Shown here in pieces: positions 10,886 through 20,465 of a stretch of 64,000 bases of DNA. The stretch's first letter is position 1; each line of letters begins with the position of its first letter. The DNA comes from Palleronia sp. LCG004 (GTDB lineage Bacteria > Pseudomonadota > Alphaproteobacteria > Rhodobacterales > Rhodobacteraceae), in the NCBI RefSeq assembly GCF_032931615.1, contig NZ_CP136763.1:61343-125342 (forward strand). Direction: 5' to 3'. Position numbers and translations under genes: made by a program. The notes beneath the pieces were generated by a model, which saw nothing but the letters and a program-made list of their open reading frames with translations, was not told where the DNA came from and searched no databases.

Positions 10886-11536
10886 TTACCGGGGCGCGTA
10901 ATCGCCCTCCTCAAGGCGGGCGAGCGCGGGTGCGTTGATCTCGTCGAGCCGGTCCCAGAGCGCGTAATCGGCGGCGTAGAAGTCCCGCATCTCCTCGCGA
11001 AGTTCGGGGCTCAGCCCCTCGGTCTCGCGCAGGCGCGAGCGGTTCTCCTGCGGCAGGTCCCCCACCGCGATGCCGAGGCCCTTGCAGATCCGTGCGAAGG
11101 TCTCGGACAGGCGGGGATAGGGGATGATCACGTCGGCCAGCGTGGTCTCGCCTTCGCAGAAGAGGCGGCGCTGCAGATAGGGCACGCCCTTGGGGCTCTT
11201 GATGTTCCAGTCGGCGCGCGTCCAGAAGGCGGCGAAATCCATGTCGGCCGGAAGCGGACTCTCGACCGCGTTGCCGCGCCGGTATCGATACCAAGAGGTG
11301 ATCCAGTCGATCGGATCGCGCATCACGCCGAATTTCAGCACACCGCCCGGCGACACGCCCGCGCGCGCGAAATCGCCGCGATATTCCTCCAGCGCGACCG
11401 ACAGCCCCACATGCTTGCGCCTGGGCGTCTCGGCCCGCACGATCGTCGCGTGCGGGCGCAGCACCGTCTCGATCGAGGTCGAGGCGGTCTTGGTATTGGC
11501 CACGAAGAGAAAACGCCGCTCGAAGCTCAGAAGCAT
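10886..11536 (-). CDS. Sulfotransferase-like P-loop protein
   Basis: 216 aa. A 5'-phosphosulfate-type loop (NTKTASTS, residues 14-21) follows the first beta-strand FLFVAN. A 3'-phosphate-binding-like arginine/tryptophan motif (VMRDPIDWITSWYRYR) lies near residue 70. These are the two PAPS-binding signatures of the sulfotransferase family, in a divergent form. The product probably transfers sulfate to a glycan or related acceptor in the cytoplasm. ATG 11536 was chosen because the upstream 117 in-frame residues are a shadow of the next gene. It lies 67 bp downstream of a second sulfotransferase-like gene in the same orientation. Confidence 0.75.
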   Translation of the reverse strand: MLLSFERRFLFVANTKTASTSIETVLRPHATIVRAETPRRKHVGLSVALEEYRGDFARAGVSPGGVLKFGVMRDPIDWITSWYRYRRGNAVESPLPADMDFAAFWTRADWNIKSPKGVPYLQRRLFCEGETTLADVIIPYPRLSETFARICKGLGIAVGDLPQENRSRLRETEGLSPELREEMRDFYAADYALWDRLDEINAPALARLEEGDYAPR

Positions 11537-11603
11537 GGGATGGGATCCGTCTTGGTCGTCTGGCCGCCTTATGCACGCCCCGAAGGCCCAAGGCCAGACG
11601 CGC

Positions 11604-12329
11604 TCAGACCCCCGAATGGCCCAGCGGCTTCGCCAGGACGCGGGCCGCGAGGTCGCGGTCGAAGGGCAGGCCCAGATGCGCGAAGAGCGGTGCGAAGCCG
11701 TCGGGATGTCCGGCGTAATCGTCGTAGCGCAGCCGGATCGCCCGGTCCGGAAACGCCTCCGCCGCCTGGTCGAAGAGCGCGTCGATCCGGCCCAGAACCT
11801 CGACCATCCGCGGCTGCGGCACCTGCCGCCACCATCCAGACCGTGCCACGGCCTCCCGGTCGCGGGAATTGAGCACGAAGCGCGCATCCGGAAAGGCCGA
11901 CGTCAGAAAGTCGAGGAGATCGCGAAAGCCCCCCGGTCCCTCGAAGGGCAGTACGTCGCTCCAGCCGCCGGGGCCCTCGTGGAAGCGGATCTCCTTGCAG
12001 CCCGCGCGCCGCGTACCCGGGGGCGGGGCCAGCACGTGCCGGGTGAAGGCCGCGCCCAGGGCACGCGCGTAGCCGCGGGGCTCCGTCGCCTCGGCCCCGA
12101 ACCAGGGCGTGTCGGGGGCCGTCGCGGGCCCGCCCCGCGCTCCCTCGAGCTGCGCGGTATGCGCGATGCGCCGCCAGCTCGCATGCAGCCCGTTCAGCGC
12201 GCCGCCATTCTCGCCGCGGATGCAGGTATCGGGAAGCGCGTTCAGGAGCGCCTGGATCAAGGTCGATCCCGACCGGCCATAGGCCATGACGAAGACGAAT
12301 TGTTCGGGGGGCGGGGTGGCAGGGCTCAT
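11604..12329 (-). CDS. Sulfotransferase family protein
   Basis: 241 aa. The P-loop MAYGRSGSTLI (residues 15-25) matches the 5'-PSB loop of glycan sulfotransferases, and a 3'-PSB-like segment FVLNSRDREAVARSG lies near residue 155. ATG 12329 places the P-loop at the usual distance from the N-terminus; the open frame further upstream overlaps the divergent glycosyltransferase promoter region. It is the first gene of a two-gene sulfotransferase pair. Together with the third copy at 22001-22753 it suggests a sulfated surface glycan. Confidence 0.8.
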   Translation of the reverse strand: MSPATPPPEQFVFVMAYGRSGSTLIQALLNALPDTCIRGENGGALNGLHASWRRIAHTAQLEGARGGPATAPDTPWFGAEATEPRGYARALGAAFTRHVLAPPPGTRRAGCKEIRFHEGPGGWSDVLPFEGPGGFRDLLDFLTSAFPDARFVLNSRDREAVARSGWWRQVPQPRMVEVLGRIDALFDQAAEAFPDRAIRLRYDDYAGHPDGFAPLFAHLGLPFDRDLAARVLAKPLGHSGV

Positions 12330-12423
12330 GGTCGGGGCATATCCGCCGATACGGCAGGGCTCAACGGAAATGGCCTGACTTTCCCCTTGTCCTGCGGTGC
12401 CCGGTACCCCTAGAGCATCCCCC

Positions 12424-15400
12424 ATGTCGCGCGAGGCCCCCCCGCAGATGATTTCGGTGATCGTGCCGGTCTTCGACGTCGAGGATCATGTGGCCGATTG
12501 CATCGACGCGCTCCGCGCCCAGACCCACCCGAATTTCGAGGTGCTGGTGATCGACGACGGGTCGCGCGACGAAAGCGCCGCGCGGGCGCGCACGGCGATC
12601 GGCGACGATCCGCGTTTCAGGCTGGTCTCGCAGGACAATCGCGGGCTTTCGGGCGCGCGCAATGCGGGGCTCGACCTCTCGCAGGGCGATCTTGTCGCCT
12701 TCGTCGACGGCGACGATCGCGTGGCCCCGGACTTCCTGTGGCAGATGGCGCGCGCGCTCGACGTTTCGGGTGCCGACTGGGTCGCCTGCGCCATCCGCTT
12801 CCGCCACGACGATCCCGACAATCCCGCCCAGGGATCCATGCATTCGGCGATCCACGGTGCGGCCGACCTGGCTGCCCATGCGGGCCCGAGGAGCTATCCC
12901 CTGGGCGATTGGCGCGAAGTCGCGCGGCATTTCCCCTCGGCCTGGAACAAGCTCTATCGCCGGACCCTCATCGAGGGGCTGCGCTTTCCCGAAGGCACCT
13001 GGTTCGAGGATCACGGATTTTACTGGCGCGCGGCCGCGCGCGCGACCCGGATCGCGCATCTGCCGCAGCCGCTCTATATCCAGACGCGCGGACGGGCGGG
13101 ACAGATCACCGCGCAGGACGACGACCGCGTCTCCGAGCAATTCGCCGTCCTCGACGATCTGCGCGGGCTCATCGATGACACGAAGTCCCACGGCGCGGAA
13201 GCTTTCGAGAACATCGCGAGCCGCCTGATCTTCGAGCGGACGACCGCGCTGCGCGACCCGGACCGGCGCGCGCGCTACATGCGAGGGGCACGCGACTACC
13301 TCGCCGAACGCGGCCTCGCCTACAGTCCTGACTGGGATCCGGATGTGGCGCGTTCCTTCGCGCTCGAACTCTCGGACGCGCTGCCGCTCTCGGTGGTGAT
13401 CCCCTGGAACGGATCGGGCGATCTGGACGCGAGCCTCGCCGCGCTCGCCGCCCAGCACGGGCCGGGCCGCGAGGTGCTGATCGTCGTGCCGGAGCCGCAG
13501 GCGCAGACCGCCCGCACGCTTGCCGCCACCCATCCCGAGGCGCGCGTGATCGTCCACGAGGCCCCCGGCCCCGACGCCGCGCGCGACCGGGGTCTGTCCG
13601 AGGCGCGCGGCCGCTTCGTCCAGATCCTCGAGGCCGGCGACAGACCGATGCCCGGCGCGCTGCAACAGATGGCCGACGCGATGATCGCGGGTGGGGCGAC
13701 GCTCGGTGTGATGCCGCATCTCGATGCGGAGGGAACGCTCCATCATTCCGTCGTGCCGGGGCCGGCGGGTCTGCCGCCCGCGATCCCCGGTCTCGACGAA
13801 CTGCGCCCGCATCTCTCGGCCATGATCGTCGCCCGCGCGGCCCTGCCTGCGGATGGCCCCGTCTTTGCCGCGGGGCCGCGCGGGGCGTGGCGCGTGGCGA
13901 TGACCGCCGCGGGGCCCGAGGCGCGGATCGCCATGCTCGGATGGGCGGGGATCGTCGTGGCCGACCCGCTCCGCGCACCCGATGCGGGCCGGCTCGTGCG
14001 CGTGTACGACGCGAACGTGGCGGGCCTGCCGCCGAGCCTCGTCGCGCGCCTGCCGCCGGACTGGCGGCGAAGGGTCTTCGCGCGCGCCCTCTGGGAGGAG
14101 ATCGCACGCGCCCCGCGTCCGGTCCCGCGGCTTGCACGGCTGCGCTTTCTCGCAGGCGTGCGCGCGGCGATCCTGCGCCGGCGGCTGGGCGGGCCGGGCG
14201 CGGTTCTCGATCCCGATATGCCGAGCCCGATGGCCGAACTCTTCGACGGGGCCCGCGCGCTCGGCGATCCGCGCCGCGCCCTCGGCGATCTCTTCGCGCT
14301 GAGGCGCAAGGGCCCCGACGACATCGATTCCATGATCCGCGTGCCGAAGGGCGGGGCCGTCTCGCTGCGCTTCACGGCGCGGGTCGACGGGGCGAAGGGC
14401 TATGCCAATCTTGGCCTTCTCGACGGGGCGGGACGCGATGTGATCTTTCACCTCTCGCTTCAGCGAGAGGGCGCGCGGATCGTCGTCAACGACCGCCGCG
14501 GCGGCGCATGGGCACGTCCGCGCGTCCTGCCGCTGGGGCCCGTCGAGGGGCCGATGGAGATCGGGATCGACATCGCACCGGACCGCATCCGCCTGTCGCG
14601 CGACGGACGCGGGATCCGCAGTTTTCCGGGCCGCGTCTTCGGCGGGCTCGACCGGATCGCGATGGCCGATCCGCAAGGCGGGATAGAGGCCGCGACCTTC
14701 CGCGTCGCCCGCGCCGAGGACCCTGTCCCGGGGGAAGGCCTGACCCTCGATCCGCGGCTCGTCCTGCGGGGCCGCGTGCCCGGCGCGGCGGGCGCGCTCG
14801 CGCTCGAGATCCCGGGCCTTGAGGCTCCGCACCTTGTCGTACGGCCCCGGGACGGCGCGCGCGAGGTCCGGGCGGCCCTGCCGGGGCGGCTCTGGCAGGG
14901 GGCGAGCGCGCTGCGCCTCTCGGTCGTGGAGGAGGACGGGCGACGCGTCCTCGGCCCGCTCGCGATCACGCGCGAGGACGTCCGCATCCGTGTCGAGGCC
15001 GCGCTTTCCGAGCCCGGCCTGCGCGGCGATGTGGAGGCGGCGACCCTCGTGATCGAGCATGTGCGCTTCGCGGGGCTCGAGCCCGACCTCTCGCCCGCCG
15101 CCCGTGCGGCGCTCGGCGATCTGGCGCGGTTCTACCGGCTCGATGGATTCCTGGCCGAAGGCCCCTCGCCCGCGCCGGGCACCCCGCCCGTCGCGCCGCC
15201 CGCAACGGGGCTCGTCGATCTGGCCGTGGCCCGCGTGGTGCAGGGGCTTCGCGCCGATCCGCCCGCCGATGCTGCGCGGCTCCTTGCACAATCCTGCCTG
15301 CCCAGAGCGCTGCTGCAGGGCTTCTTCCTCGGCCTCTCGGACGTCTTCACGGGGCCCGGTCACAAGCCCGAAGCGCTCCTCTTGGCGGCACGCCAAGCGG

Positions 15401-17817
15401 GGCTCGGGCCCATCGAGGGGCTTGAGGCACCCTGGACCGCCTCAGCCGCCTTGCCCTTCCTGCTCGACCGGGGGGAGTGGGACGATCTCGGCCGTGCGCT
15501 CGATACGCTCGAGGAGCCGGGGCCGGGCTGGATCGTGACGCCACCGTTCGCCTTCCTCCTCGAAGAGGCACTGACACACGACGATCTGCCCGCGGCAGTG
15601 CGCGAGCGGATCGTCGACGCCTTTCTTGATTTCGGGCAGAACCGCGCGGACGACCACTGGGGTCGCGTGCCCTGCGAACGGCTCGCCGCGGCGGCAGCCC
15701 GGCTCGCACAGGCGCAACCGGAGACGGTCGGTCGGATTCTCGCGACATACGGACTATCGACGGCCTTCTGGGACGCGATTGGCGATCCGCCATCCGGGCT
15801 TGCCTCGGTTCGTTCGGCCTTCGACACCCTGTCGGATCCGGCCGCGGCGGCTGAGCGGATCGAGGATGCCCTCGCCATCTTCGCGGACAATCCCGATGCG
15901 AACCGCTGGCGACGGATGCGCCTCGGCCCTGCGGGCACGGCCGATCCCGACCGCGCCGGGCCGGTCGCGCTGCTCAGGCACATGGCCTGTCCCGGCACGG
16001 TACCGCCCGCCGATCCCGGCTCCGTAGCGCAGGCGCTGCCCGCGCTCCTGCCCGGCATGGAGGCGGGGCCGGAAGCACCGCTGCCGCCGCACGACACGAT
16101 CGTCGTGGTATTTTCCTGCCGCGCGCATCTCGACACGCGGATCCCCGCGCTTCGCACGGCCTGGCTCGACCGGCTCAAGGCGCGGGGCATCCCGCATGTC
16201 GTCGTGGTGGGCGACGGCGACGGGCAGCGCGAGGACGAAATCGTCCATCTCGACGCCCCCGACGATTACGAGGGGCTGCCGCAGAAGACGCTGGCCGCGA
16301 TCGACTGGGTGCTCCACCAGACCGCCTACAGCCACATGATGAAGATCGACGACGATTGCTTCCTCAACGTGGACGCGGTTTTCGACGATCCGGTCCATGC
16401 GGTCCTCGACTATCATGGCCGCAGGCTTACCCGCGTGCAGGGACAGCTCGACCGCGCATGGCACATGCCGAAATCGACCCGCCCCCGCGGCCGGCTCGAG
16501 CTCGACCGCTCGCCCGAGCCGTCGATCTATGCCGATGGCGGATCGGGCTACACGCTCTCGCGTCGGGCGATGGAAGCCGCGCGCGACATGGCCGCCAGCC
16601 CCGAGGGGCAGGCCCTCGTCGCCGCCTCCTTCATGGAGGACAAGCTCGTCGGCGATCTGCTGGCGATGGCGGGGATCGCCGTGTCGGAGGCGCGCTGGCC
16701 CGTCACGATCCGCCGCCGGCACGGGGCGGGCGCGATCCCCGTCTCCGCCTGGCAGGGCGGTTTCGACGCGAGCGCGCTCTGGCCCGTGAAGCTTGTCCAT
16801 CTCGACGCGGCAGAGGCGCAATCGGCGGCGCGCGCGCGGCTTTCCACGCCCGAGATCGCGCCGCCGCGGATCTGGCCGAGCTTCCAGGAGCCGCGGCTCG
16901 GACATCTGTCGAACGCGCTCGAACTCGTGAGCGACCCGTCCCGCATCGAGGCGCTGCGAGAGGCCCCCGTGGCGGTGATGGCGGTCATGCGCAACGAGAT
17001 CTTCATGATCGAGAGGTTCCTAGAACATTACCGGAGCCTCGGGGTTACGGCCTTCGCCGTGGCAGACAACCTCTCGGATGACGGGACGCTCGAATACCTG
17101 GCCGCGCAGCCCGACGTCGCGACCTTCTCGGTCGATACCGATTACGGCCTCTCGCAATACGGCACCGCCTGGCAGGAGGCGATGATGGCGGCCTTCCGGC
17201 CCGGTCGGTGGACGCTTCTGGCCGATGCCGACGAACTTCTCGTCTGGCAGGATCCACAGCGCGAGAGTCTCGCCGCCCTTCTCGAACGGCCCGATTTCGA
17301 GGATGCGGACGCGGCGCGGATCTTCATGCTCGACATGTATCCGCGAGGCCCGCTGTCGGAAGCCGATTTTCGCGGGAACGATCCGTTCACCGAGGCCGGC
17401 TTCTGCGAGGCGCATCCGTTCCTCGACGCGGCGGGCGGGCTCGGTCCCTTCTCGGACCGGCCCACCTGGACCAGCGCGCTGCGCCACCGCCTCATCCCCG
17501 GATCGCGTCCGCAGCTCTTCGTCGCACAGAAATACGCGCTTTTGCGTTACGGCCCGCAGATGCGGCTCTCGGCGGGGCTGCATTACGTCGGCGGCACGCG
17601 GCTTGCGGCCCGAGAACTTCTCTTCGCGCATTTCAAGTACAATGCCGATTTCCGCCGCAAGGCCGTGGCCGAGGTCGCCCGGCGCCAGCATTTCAACGAT
17701 GCCGAGGAATACCGCCGCTATCTGGCGCTGGCCTCCGAAGGGCGCGACGTGATCTTCGAGGAGGGGTTCTCGCTGCGCTGGACCGAGAGCCCCTTCGTGC
17801 GGGACCGGCTCGACTAG
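12424..17817 (+). CDS. Giant multi-module glycosyltransferase (1797 aa)
   Basis: Modules in order: an N-terminal GT2 domain (residues 9-120: ISVIVPVFDVEDH, IDDGSRDES, FVDGDD at 93-98). A second, degenerate GT2-like domain follows (about 318-440: LPLSVVIPWNGSGD, then ILEAGDR where DxD is expected). A beta-sandwich at about 640-762 resembles galectin-type lectins (FHLSLQREGARIVVN, GAWARPR, IRLSRDGRGIRSFPGR). A mostly helical region leads to a GT31-like galactosyltransferase module (about 1221-1450: VVVFSCRAHLDTR, MMKIDDDCFLNVD, YADGGSGYTLS). The C-terminal GT92-like module is at about 1514-1797 (MAVMRNEIFMIERFLEHY, LLADADELLVW). ATG 12424 was chosen, with ATG 12448 also possible; neither has a strong ribosome site. 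Such a chain could build several linkages of one repeat unit. Confidence 0.85.
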   Translation: MSREAPPQMISVIVPVFDVEDHVADCIDALRAQTHPNFEVLVIDDGSRDESAARARTAIGDDPRFRLVSQDNRGLSGARNAGLDLSQGDLVAFVDGDDRVAPDFLWQMARALDVSGADWVACAIRFRHDDPDNPAQGSMHSAIHGAADLAAHAGPRSYPLGDWREVARHFPSAWNKLYRRTLIEGLRFPEGTWFEDHGFYWRAAARATRIAHLPQPLYIQTRGRAGQITAQDDDRVSEQFAVLDDLRGLIDDTKSHGAEAFENIASRLIFERTTALRDPDRRARYMRGARDYLAERGLAYSPDWDPDVARSFALELSDALPLSVVIPWNGSGDLDASLAALAAQHGPGREVLIVVPEPQAQTARTLAATHPEARVIVHEAPGPDAARDRGLSEARGRFVQILEAGDRPMPGALQQMADAMIAGGATLGVMPHLDAEGTLHHSVVPGPAGLPPAIPGLDELRPHLSAMIVARAALPADGPVFAAGPRGAWRVAMTAAGPEARIAMLGWAGIVVADPLRAPDAGRLVRVYDANVAGLPPSLVARLPPDWRRRVFARALWEEIARAPRPVPRLARLRFLAGVRAAILRRRLGGPGAVLDPDMPSPMAELFDGARALGDPRRALGDLFALRRKGPDDIDSMIRVPKGGAVSLRFTARVDGAKGYANLGLLDGAGRDVIFHLSLQREGARIVVNDRRGGAWARPRVLPLGPVEGPMEIGIDIAPDRIRLSRDGRGIRSFPGRVFGGLDRIAMADPQGGIEAATFRVARAEDPVPGEGLTLDPRLVLRGRVPGAAGALALEIPGLEAPHLVVRPRDGAREVRAALPGRLWQGASALRLSVVEEDGRRVLGPLAITREDVRIRVEAALSEPGLRGDVEAATLVIEHVRFAGLEPDLSPAARAALGDLARFYRLDGFLAEGPSPAPGTPPVAPPATGLVDLAVARVVQGLRADPPADAARLLAQSCLPRALLQGFFLGLSDVFTGPGHKPEALLLAARQAGLGPIEGLEAPWTASAALPFLLDRGEWDDLGRALDTLEEPGPGWIVTPPFAFLLEEALTHDDLPAAVRERIVDAFLDFGQNRADDHWGRVPCERLAAAAARLAQAQPETVGRILATYGLSTAFWDAIGDPPSGLASVRSAFDTLSDPAAAAERIEDALAIFADNPDANRWRRMRLGPAGTADPDRAGPVALLRHMACPGTVPPADPGSVAQALPALLPGMEAGPEAPLPPHDTIVVVFSCRAHLDTRIPALRTAWLDRLKARGIPHVVVVGDGDGQREDEIVHLDAPDDYEGLPQKTLAAIDWVLHQTAYSHMMKIDDDCFLNVDAVFDDPVHAVLDYHGRRLTRVQGQLDRAWHMPKSTRPRGRLELDRSPEPSIYADGGSGYTLSRRAMEAARDMAASPEGQALVAASFMEDKLVGDLLAMAGIAVSEARWPVTIRRRHGAGAIPVSAWQGGFDASALWPVKLVHLDAAEAQSAARARLSTPEIAPPRIWPSFQEPRLGHLSNALELVSDPSRIEALREAPVAVMAVMRNEIFMIERFLEHYRSLGVTAFAVADNLSDDGTLEYLAAQPDVATFSVDTDYGLSQYGTAWQEAMMAAFRPGRWTLLADADELLVWQDPQRESLAALLERPDFEDADAARIFMLDMYPRGPLSEADFRGNDPFTEAGFCEAHPFLDAAGGLGPFSDRPTWTSALRHRLIPGSRPQLFVAQKYALLRYGPQMRLSAGLHYVGGTRLAARELLFAHFKYNADFRRKAVAEVARRQHFNDAEEYRRYLALASEGRDVIFEEGFSLRWTESPFVRDRLD

Positions 17818-17836
17818 GCGCGCGGCACGTCGCATG

Positions 17837-17862
17837 GAAATGTTTCGCATGCGAAACATTTC
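17837..17862. repeat. Intergenic palindrome, TGTTTCGC..GCGAAACA type, copy 1
   Basis: A perfect 26-bp palindrome (GAAATGTTTCGCA and its complement) begins 20 bases after the stop of the giant glycosyltransferase and precedes the antiporter gene. The same core recurs at 42614-42627 and 45214-45245. There is no T-run, so it is not a canonical intrinsic terminator. Confidence 0.8.
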
Positions 17863-17966
17863 GGCGCGAGGACGGCGTTTGCGCCCTGACCCGCCCCCGC
17901 GTTGCGCGCTATGGGATCCCCGTGCCGCACCGACCCCGAGGCCGGCACCGACCGAGAAGGAGTGCC

Positions 17967-20462
17967 ATGGATATCGTCGTCATCGTCGCGATCATCGCAT
18001 CGCTCTTTCTCGTCATCGGTCTGGCCGAGCCGCTGGCCGCGCGGCTGAGACTTCCCTACAGCGTGATCCTGGCCGCGATCGGCATTCTCATCGCCTCGGG
18101 CGCGGTCTATTTCCTGCGCACCGATCTTACCGACACGCTGAACCCCGTGGCGATCGCGATCCTGAACTTTCCGATCCGGTCGAACGTGTTCCTCTACGTC
18201 TTCCTGCCCACGCTGCTGTTCCAGGCGACGCTTGGCATGAACGTGCGGCGGATGGTCGACGATTGGGTGCCGATCTTCGTGCTGGCCATCGTCGCGGTGG
18301 TCGTGGCGACGTTCGCGGTGGGCTACGCGCTCTTCTGGGCGAGCGCCCTGCCGCTCTTCGCCTGCCTGCTGCTCGGGGCCATCATCTCGACCACGGATCC
18401 GTCGGCGGTGGTGGGGATCTTCCGCAACCTCTCCGCGCCGCGCCGGCTCAGCCGGATCATCGAGGGCGAGAGCCTGCTGAACGACGCCGCCGCCATCGCG
18501 CTCTTCGGCCTTTTTTTGGCCTTCGTGCGCGTGGGCGAGGCCGATCCGTCGGTCGCCGACGCCTTCGGGCAATTCCCGGTCCTGCTTTTCGGCGGCGCGC
18601 TGGTGGGCTGGATCACGGCGCGGGTGGCGGTCTGGCTCATGGGGATGATCAGCCAGGAACTCGCGCAGATCTCGGTCTCGGTCGCGCTGCCTTATCTGAG
18701 CTTTCTCATCGCCGAACAGCTCGTCGGGGCATCGGGCGTGATCGCGGTCGTGACGGCGGGGATCACGCTCAACCTGTCGGGGCCGGGCCGGCTGCCACCG
18801 CAATCCTGGGCGAGCCTGCAGGAGGTCTGGGACCTGCTGGCGCATTGGGCGGGGGCGCTCATCTTCGTATTGGCGGCCCTGCTGATCCCGCGACTGCTGG
18901 AGGATATCCGCTCGAGCGACTGGATCCTGCTGCTGACGGTGACGGGAGCGGCGATCCTCGCGCGCGGGGTGATCGTCTTCGGGCTGATGCCGGCCCTCGC
19001 CTTCATCCGCGTCTCGCCGCGCATCGCACGACCCTATCGCGCGGCAATCCTCTGGGGGGGACTGCGCGGGGCGGTGACGCTCGCCCTTGCCCTTGCCGTC
19101 ACCGAAAGCGCGCAGGTCTCGGGCGAGATCAAGCGCATCGTCGCGATCCTCGCCACGGGTTTCGTGCTCTTCACGCTGATCGTGCAGGGCACCACGCTCA
19201 GATGGGTGATCCGGCGGCTCGGGCTCGACCGGCTCGGACCGCTCGACGTGGCGCTGTCGAAACAGGTCGTGGCCGTCGCTCTGCAAAGCGTGCGCGAAGA
19301 TGTTGCCAGCGCGACCGAGAATTACGGCCTCTCGCGCGACATCGTGCGGGCCGAGGCCAAGGCCTTCGCCACCCGGCTCGACCGCGCGATGGAGGCTGCC
19401 GAGGACAGCGAGGAGATCCTCGACCGCGACCGCATCACGCTGGGTCTCATCGCGCTCGCGGGGGCCGAGCGCGACATGATCCTCCAGCGGTTCCGCGAAC
19501 GGTCGATCTCGAACAGGCTGGCCGAACAGGCACTCGCCAATGCCGACAGGCTGATCGAGACGACGCGCACGGGCGGGCGCAGCGGCTACCGGCAGGCCGC
19601 GCGGGCGAACCTCGCCTTCGGAACGGGCTTTCGCTTCGCGGTCTGGCTTCATCACAGGGCCCATTTCTCGGGGCCGCTGGCGCGGCTGACGGCCGACCGG
19701 TTCGAGGTCCTGCTGGGCCAGCGGCTGGTCCTGAACGACTTGCACAGCTTCATCGACACGCGCATCCGCCGCATCCACGGCCATCGGGTGGCCGACCTAC
19801 TGCACGAATTGCTCGACCGCCGCACCGAGGAGGTCGAGCAGGAGCTCGAAGGGCTGCGCCTGCAATATCCGGGCTATGCCGAAGAGCTCGAACGCCGCCT
19901 GATCCGGCGCACCGCCCTCAGGGTGGAGGAGCGCGAATACGATGCCCTGCGCGAGGACGGGCTCATCGGGCAGGAACTCCACACCTCGCTCGTCCAGAAG
20001 ATCCAGTCGCGGCGCGCCCTGCTCGAGGTGCGTCCCGGCCTCGACCTAGCTGTGCAGAAGGCCGATCTGGTACGGCAATTCCCGCTCTTCTCCGATCTTG
20101 ACGAAACCGCCCGTGCCCAGCTCGGCCGGGCGCTCTTGACCCGCTACGTCACGGCGGGGGACGTGATCGTCGGAAAAGACGAGACCGTGAACAACGTCTT
20201 CTTCATCGCCTCGGGCGCCGTCGAGACCGAGACGGCCGGACAGAAGCACCGCCTGGGCCGGGGCGAGATGTTCGGACAGCTCTCGATGCTGAGCACACGC
20301 GCGCGCCGCACTCAGGTCCGCGCGATCAGCCACGGCGTTCTTTTGCGTCTCGACGAACGGCGCTTCATGCGGCTTCTGCAGCGCAGCCCCGCGCTGCAGG
20401 AAGCCGTCCGTGAAAGCGCGGTAAAGCGCGGGATCGAGCCCGAGCGGCTGCGCGCGGTCTGA
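17967..20462 (+). CDS. CPA1-family Na+/H+ antiporter with C-terminal cyclic-nucleotide-binding domain
   Basis: 831 aa inner-membrane protein. Residues 1-410 form about 12 membrane segments of the NhaP/NHE exchanger type, with the ion-binding region ISTTDPSAVVGIFR and the following EGESLLNDAAAI acidic helix. A long cytoplasmic helical region follows. At about residues 708-820 there is a cNMP-binding/Crp-like domain (FPLFSDLDETARAQLG, FFIASGAVE, LGRGEMFGQLSML). ATG 17967 has GAAGGAG 5-6 bases upstream, which decides the start. The likely role is pH or Na+ homeostasis gated by a cyclic nucleotide or similar ligand. The architecture is known for plant SOS1-like and some bacterial exchangers. Confidence 0.92.
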   Translation: MDIVVIVAIIASLFLVIGLAEPLAARLRLPYSVILAAIGILIASGAVYFLRTDLTDTLNPVAIAILNFPIRSNVFLYVFLPTLLFQATLGMNVRRMVDDWVPIFVLAIVAVVVATFAVGYALFWASALPLFACLLLGAIISTTDPSAVVGIFRNLSAPRRLSRIIEGESLLNDAAAIALFGLFLAFVRVGEADPSVADAFGQFPVLLFGGALVGWITARVAVWLMGMISQELAQISVSVALPYLSFLIAEQLVGASGVIAVVTAGITLNLSGPGRLPPQSWASLQEVWDLLAHWAGALIFVLAALLIPRLLEDIRSSDWILLLTVTGAAILARGVIVFGLMPALAFIRVSPRIARPYRAAILWGGLRGAVTLALALAVTESAQVSGEIKRIVAILATGFVLFTLIVQGTTLRWVIRRLGLDRLGPLDVALSKQVVAVALQSVREDVASATENYGLSRDIVRAEAKAFATRLDRAMEAAEDSEEILDRDRITLGLIALAGAERDMILQRFRERSISNRLAEQALANADRLIETTRTGGRSGYRQAARANLAFGTGFRFAVWLHHRAHFSGPLARLTADRFEVLLGQRLVLNDLHSFIDTRIRRIHGHRVADLLHELLDRRTEEVEQELEGLRLQYPGYAEELERRLIRRTALRVEEREYDALREDGLIGQELHTSLVQKIQSRRALLEVRPGLDLAVQKADLVRQFPLFSDLDETARAQLGRALLTRYVTAGDVIVGKDETVNNVFFIASGAVETETAGQKHRLGRGEMFGQLSMLSTRARRTQVRAISHGVLLRLDERRFMRLLQRSPALQEAVRESAVKRGIEPERLRAV

Positions 20463-20465
20463 TCC

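Noticed and set aside
12361..15396. A 1011-codon minus-strand frame
   Set aside because: It is antisense to the giant glycosyltransferase, has an arginine-rich, low-complexity composition and no motif; a typical high-GC shadow.
17814..19784. A 656-codon minus-strand frame
   Set aside because: Antisense to the CPA1 antiporter, rich in Arg/Asp/His, no hydrophobic segments or motifs.
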